Assembly: GCF_012910715.1 (NCBI RefSeq)
Contig: NZ_JABBHF010000003.1
Span: 310,001-374,000 of the forward strand
Origin: Flavivirga algicola
Lineage (GTDB): Bacteria > Bacteroidota > Bacteroidia > Flavobacteriales > Flavobacteriaceae
Reading direction: 5' to 3'
Length of the DNA: 64,000 bases
The position numbers were made by a program, and so were the translations under genes. This document shows, one piece after another, positions 61,024-64,000 of the stretch. The notes beneath the pieces were generated by a model. It had not been told where the DNA came from. It was given only the letters and a program-made list of their open reading frames with translations, and made no database searches. Each line of letters opens with the position of its first letter. Within the stretch, counting starts at the first letter, position 1.

Positions 61024-61041
61024 TTTGTTAAAACAAATTTA
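61024..61041 (-). promoter_or_regulatory. MarR-type operator and -7 box of the PKD lipoprotein gene
   Basis: TTTGTT-AA-AACAAA (61024-61037) repeats the core of the marR operator. On the minus strand it overlaps the -7 box TAAATTTG (61041-61034), the same geometry as at 55663-55681. A related half-site TTGTTTTAACA lies at 61010-61020. Confidence 0.7.
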
Positions 61042-61501
61042 AAGATAAGAATTTTTTATATTTATTCAAATAATTCTTCATATATACGATACAAATACCA
61101 TAAATAGATTTTTTGTAGGTTTAGGTGTTTGATATCAAATAGTTTATTTGGTTTTTCTGTCCTTTTTTCTATCCGTTTTTTCTGAAAAAGGTAAATATTT
61201 TAGACATTGAAGATTGTATATGAGCACGGTTTTAGACTTTGCTATATTTGTAGGTTTTTAGATTTAATATGACTAGGATTGGTGCTTTCTTTTTCTTTAT
61301 TCTGTACTATTTGCATTCATTAATTTAAAGGAAAGTATTTATTTAACAAATATGTTAATAGTTGTTATTAAATTATTTGATTTTAGTAATACCTAACAGG
61401 TTAAAGGTTATATATTTGCAAAAAATATTTTTTAGATGAAAATCTATTAAATAAAATATAGTATTAATAGTAAGGTATTAAACATAAATCCTAATTTTAA
61501 A
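61042..61501. other. 460-bp intergenic region before transketolase
   Basis: It is AT-rich and has two TATATTTG elements (61243-61250 and 61411-61418). The second is nearest to the transketolase start. A 19-codon frame at 61269-61328 (MTRIGAFFFF...) is not convincing. Nothing else is recognised. Confidence 0.5.
61411..61418 (+). promoter_or_regulatory. -7 promoter element of transketolase
   Basis: TATATTTG matches TAnnTTTG exactly. It predicts a leader of about 75 nt before the ATG at 61502. No TTTG occurs at the ideal -33 distance. Confidence 0.5.
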
Positions 61502-63553
61502 ATGAATAAAAAAATTGATCAGCAGGCAGCAGATAATATTAGAGCATTAGCTGTAGCTATGGTAGAAAAAGCGAATTCAGGACACCCTGGTGGCCCTATG
61601 GGAGGTGCAGACTTTATGCATATCTTATATTCTGAGTTCTTCAATTACGATCCATCAGATATGGCATGGCCGTTTAGAGATCGATTTTTTATGGATGCTG
61701 GGCACTTATCTACTTTAATGTATGCGCAGTACTACCTTTTAGGAAATTATGAGAAAAAAGATGTTGAAAACTTCAGGCAATGGGGGTCTATAACACCTGG
61801 TCATCCAGAAGTTGATGTGGCCAGAGGTATAGAGAATACATCAGGTCCATTAGGACAAGGACATACGATGGGAGTTGGGGCAGCCATTGCGGCTAAGTTT
61901 TTAGAAGCAAGATTTGGAGATTGGATCAACCACAAAATTTATGGTTTTATTTCAGATGGTGGTATTCAGGAGGAGATTTCACAAGGTGCAGGTAGAATTG
62001 CTGGTCATTTAGGGTTAAGTAATTTTATCATGTTCTTCGATTCTAACGATATTCAGTTATCTACATCAACAGACGAGGTGACTACTGAAGATACAGCTAT
62101 GAAATATGAAGCTTGGGGTTGGAAAGTTGTTACTATCGATGGACATAACCATGACGAGATAAGAAAAGCATTAACAGATGCCAATAACGAAACTGAAAAA
62201 CCAACACTTATAATTGGTAAAACTATTATGGGTAAAGGTTGTGTGGCAGCCGATGGTAGTATGTTTGAAGGATACTGTGAGTTACACGGGCAACCTATTG
62301 GTAATACAGGAGCAGATTATACAAAAACCTTATTGAATTTAGGTGCTAACCCAGAAGCTCCTTTTGATAAATATGAAGATGTTAGTGCTTTCTACGAAAC
62401 ACTCGTAAAAGAAAAGACGGTAAAGGCAGCTAAGAAGAAAGCAGAAATTGAGGTATGGAGAAAGGAAAACGAAACACTTTCAAATAAATTAGACTTCTTC
62501 TTATCGGGAGAACTACCCGAATTAGATTTTGAATCTGTAGAACACAAAGCTGGTATAGCAACAAGAGCGGCGTCGTCTAATGTACTTGGGTATTTGGCCG
62601 AGCATGTAGAAAATATGATTGTGTCATCTGCAGATTTATCCAATAGTGATAAAACAGATGGTTTCTTAAAGAAAACATCGGCACTTCAAAAGGGTGATTT
62701 TAGCGGTTCGTTCTTACAGGCAGGTGTTGCCGAGTTAACCATGGCTTGTATTGCTAACGGACTTGCACTTCACGGTGGTATTATTCCAGTAGTAGCAACA
62801 TTCTTTGTGTTTTCAGATTATATGAAACCAGCCATTCGTTTAAGCGGTATTCAAGAATTACCAGTTAAATATGTTTGGACGCACGACGCGTTCCGTGTTG
62901 GAGAAGATGGTCCTACACATCAACCGATTGAGCAAGAAGCACAAATAAGATTATTAGAAAAACTTAAAAACCATAGTGGTAAAAATAGTTTCTTGGCATT
63001 ACGTCCAGCAGATTCAGCTGAAACAGCAGTTGCATGGAAAATGGCTTTAGAAAATACTAATACACCTTCTGGTTTAATATTATCCAGACAAGGCATTAAA
63101 GATGTTCCAGCTCAAGGTGAGTCAAGATATCAAGAAGCTTTAGCAGCAGAAAAAGGAGGTTACTTAGTAAAAGAAGTTGAGAATCCAGATGCCGTGTTAA
63201 TCGCTAACGGGTCTGAAGTGTCAACTTTGGTCGAAGCAGCAAAATTACTTGAAGAAAGAGAGAATATTAAAGTAAATATAGCTTCAATAATCTCAGAAGG
63301 TGTGTTTAGACTTCAATCTAAAGAGTATCAAGATAGTGTGATTCCAAAGAACAAACCTTTATACGGTTTAACTGCTGGTTTACCAGTAAACTTAGAAGGG
63401 CTTGTTGGTGAAAACGGTAAGGTTTTCGGAGTAGATCATTTTGGATATTCAGCACCTGCAGGTGTTTTAGATGAAAAGTTTGGCTTTACAGGAGAAAAAG
63501 TATGCCAAAATGTAATTGAATATTTAAATGAAGCATCTGTGGCTAAAATTTAA
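61502..63553 (+). CDS. tkt: Transketolase
   Basis: This 683-residue thiamine-diphosphate enzyme moves two-carbon units between sugar phosphates in the non-oxidative pentose phosphate pathway. The N-terminal cofactor domain shows KANSGHPGGPMGGADFMH, the GPLGQGHTMGVGAA loop and the metal/ThDP block FISDGGIQEEISQGAGRIAG...FFDSNDIQLS. The middle domain contains FFVFSDYMKPAIRLSG and THDAFRVGEDGPTHQPIEQ, with the phosphate-binding residues, and the C-terminal domain follows. It is complete. The transaldolase-family gene begins 31 bp downstream, so both belong to one operon. Confidence 0.97.
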   Translation: MNKKIDQQAADNIRALAVAMVEKANSGHPGGPMGGADFMHILYSEFFNYDPSDMAWPFRDRFFMDAGHLSTLMYAQYYLLGNYEKKDVENFRQWGSITPGHPEVDVARGIENTSGPLGQGHTMGVGAAIAAKFLEARFGDWINHKIYGFISDGGIQEEISQGAGRIAGHLGLSNFIMFFDSNDIQLSTSTDEVTTEDTAMKYEAWGWKVVTIDGHNHDEIRKALTDANNETEKPTLIIGKTIMGKGCVAADGSMFEGYCELHGQPIGNTGADYTKTLLNLGANPEAPFDKYEDVSAFYETLVKEKTVKAAKKKAEIEVWRKENETLSNKLDFFLSGELPELDFESVEHKAGIATRAASSNVLGYLAEHVENMIVSSADLSNSDKTDGFLKKTSALQKGDFSGSFLQAGVAELTMACIANGLALHGGIIPVVATFFVFSDYMKPAIRLSGIQELPVKYVWTHDAFRVGEDGPTHQPIEQEAQIRLLEKLKNHSGKNSFLALRPADSAETAVAWKMALENTNTPSGLILSRQGIKDVPAQGESRYQEALAAEKGGYLVKEVENPDAVLIANGSEVSTLVEAAKLLEERENIKVNIASIISEGVFRLQSKEYQDSVIPKNKPLYGLTAGLPVNLEGLVGENGKVFGVDHFGYSAPAGVLDEKFGFTGEKVCQNVIEYLNEASVAKI

Positions 63554-63584
63554 TCATATAAATAAAACAAAAAAATACAAGTAG

Positions 63585-64000
63585 ATGAAATTTTTTATAG
63601 ATACAGCTAACCTAAATGATATTGCAGAAGCTCAAGCTTTAGGTGTTTTAGATGGTGTGACGACCAATCCATCATTAATGGCAAAAGAAGGTATTACGGG
63701 TGCTGAAAATATTTTAGCACACTACCAAAAAATTTGTGATTTAGTTGATGGTGATGTTAGTGCAGAAGTGATATCTACCGATTTTGAAGGGATGGTATCT
63801 GAAGGAGAGAAATTAGCAGCTTTACATCCGCAAATCGTTGTGAAATTACCATTAATAGCAGATGGTATTAAAGCCTGTAAATATTTTTCAGATAAAGGGA
63901 TAAGAACCAATGTTACCTTGGTTTTTTCTGCAGGACAAGCATTGTTAGCTGCAAAAGCGGGAGCGACTTATGTATCGCCATTTATTGGTAGATTGGATGA
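63585..64000 (+). CDS. fsa: Transaldolase/fructose-6-phosphate aldolase family, 3'-truncated
   Basis: The first 138 codons of a small (normally about 215-220 residue) class I aldolase are present. [30 protein letters not shown] and the catalytic region beginning [10 protein letters not shown] (the Schiff-base lysine in VVKLP) are visible, with [29 protein letters not shown] near the window end. It transfers dihydroxyacetone units (transaldolase) or acts on fructose 6-phosphate (FSA); residue differences between the two activities lie partly outside the window. It follows transketolase and completes the pathway. Confidence 0.92.
   Translation, partial: MKFFIDTANLNDIAEAQALGVLDGVTTNPSLMAKEGITGAENILAHYQKICDLVDGDVSAEVISTDFEGMVSEGEKLAALHPQIVVKLPLIADGIKACKYFSDKGIRTNVTLVFSAGQALLAAKAGATYVSPFIGRLD

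Noticed and set aside
61269-61328. 19-codon frame starting MTRIGAFF upstream of transketolase
   Set aside because: Too short, no conserved feature, and no terminator/antiterminator pair that would suggest a leader peptide.
1-64000. CRISPR arrays, insertion sequences, prophage
   Set aside because: No regularly spaced direct repeats, transposase, integrase or phage structural genes were found on either strand.

Overview
The window comes from a chromosome of the Bacteroidota, almost certainly a (probably marine) member of the Flavobacteriaceae. The DNA is AT-rich. The best promoters have the Bacteroidota form TTTG, 18-23 nt, TAnnTTTG, seen at the tRNA-Leu, ppa, fecI-type, parD-type and second blaI-type genes. 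Shine-Dalgarno sites are weak and some starts appear to be TTG or GTG. The gene content is also typical: TonB-dependent receptors with N-terminal carboxypeptidase-regulatory-like domains, FecI/FecR regulators, BlaR1-TonB proteins, DUF4374, DUF4230, DUF4407, a K+-dependent membrane pyrophosphatase and TPR-type sensor kinases. No phage, insertion sequence or CRISPR array is visible. Two dispersed intergenic repeats occur.

Layout. 0-3.7 kb: the 3' part of a polyprenyl diphosphate synthase, then an ECF sigma factor, a membrane anti-sigma-like protein and a predicted outer-membrane barrel. 3.7-14.4 kb: a di-haem peroxidase and an M1 peptidase, a soluble and a membrane pyrophosphatase side by side, an S9 peptidase and a FucP-type sugar permease. 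14.6-19.5 kb: a zinc-ribbon miniprotein, a LacI regulator, a 50-residue lipoprotein, and a TPR histidine kinase with its LuxR-type response regulator. 19.7-26.2 kb: DUF456, a BlaI / BlaR1-TonB / TPR / lipoprotein operon, and a GT2 plus flippase-like pair. 26.2-34.4 kb: a barrel protein, ruvC, hemW, cyclase, DUF4230, YjbR, GH16, a duplicated-domain secreted protein, phnA, and a GNAT/NTF2-like pair. 34.6-43.4 kb: STAS, DUF4407, a second BlaI/BlaR1 pair, a DMT transporter, an M20 peptidase, tRNA-Leu(UAG), and a divergent HxlR / NmrA-like / SnoaL-like cluster.

43.7-55.5 kb is an iron-uptake island. On the plus strand lie fecI-like and fecR-like genes, a TonB receptor and a DUF4374 lipoprotein (resembling Bacteroides XusA-XusB), followed by a decayed PepSY-type partner. 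On the minus strand lies an intact module: siderophore receptor, two small membrane proteins and a PepSY protein. A ParD/ParE-type toxin-antitoxin pair and a fragment of a third receptor close the island.

55.6-61.0 kb looks like one regulatory neighbourhood. A MarR regulator, a barrel protein plus Bcr/CflA-type exporter, and a PKD / beta-helix lipoprotein are each preceded by the same inverted repeat (ATTTGTT/AACAAAT type). A Crp/Fnr regulator here is frameshifted at a nine-base homopolymer. The window ends with transketolase and the start of a small transaldolase/FSA-family gene (pentose phosphate pathway).

The least explained elements are the small lipoprotein beside the TPR kinase with its repeated TTTTTCCCTC motif, the BlaR1-TonB operon with three identical palindromic operators, the three-site MarR-type regulon, and the partly decayed Xus-like locus.
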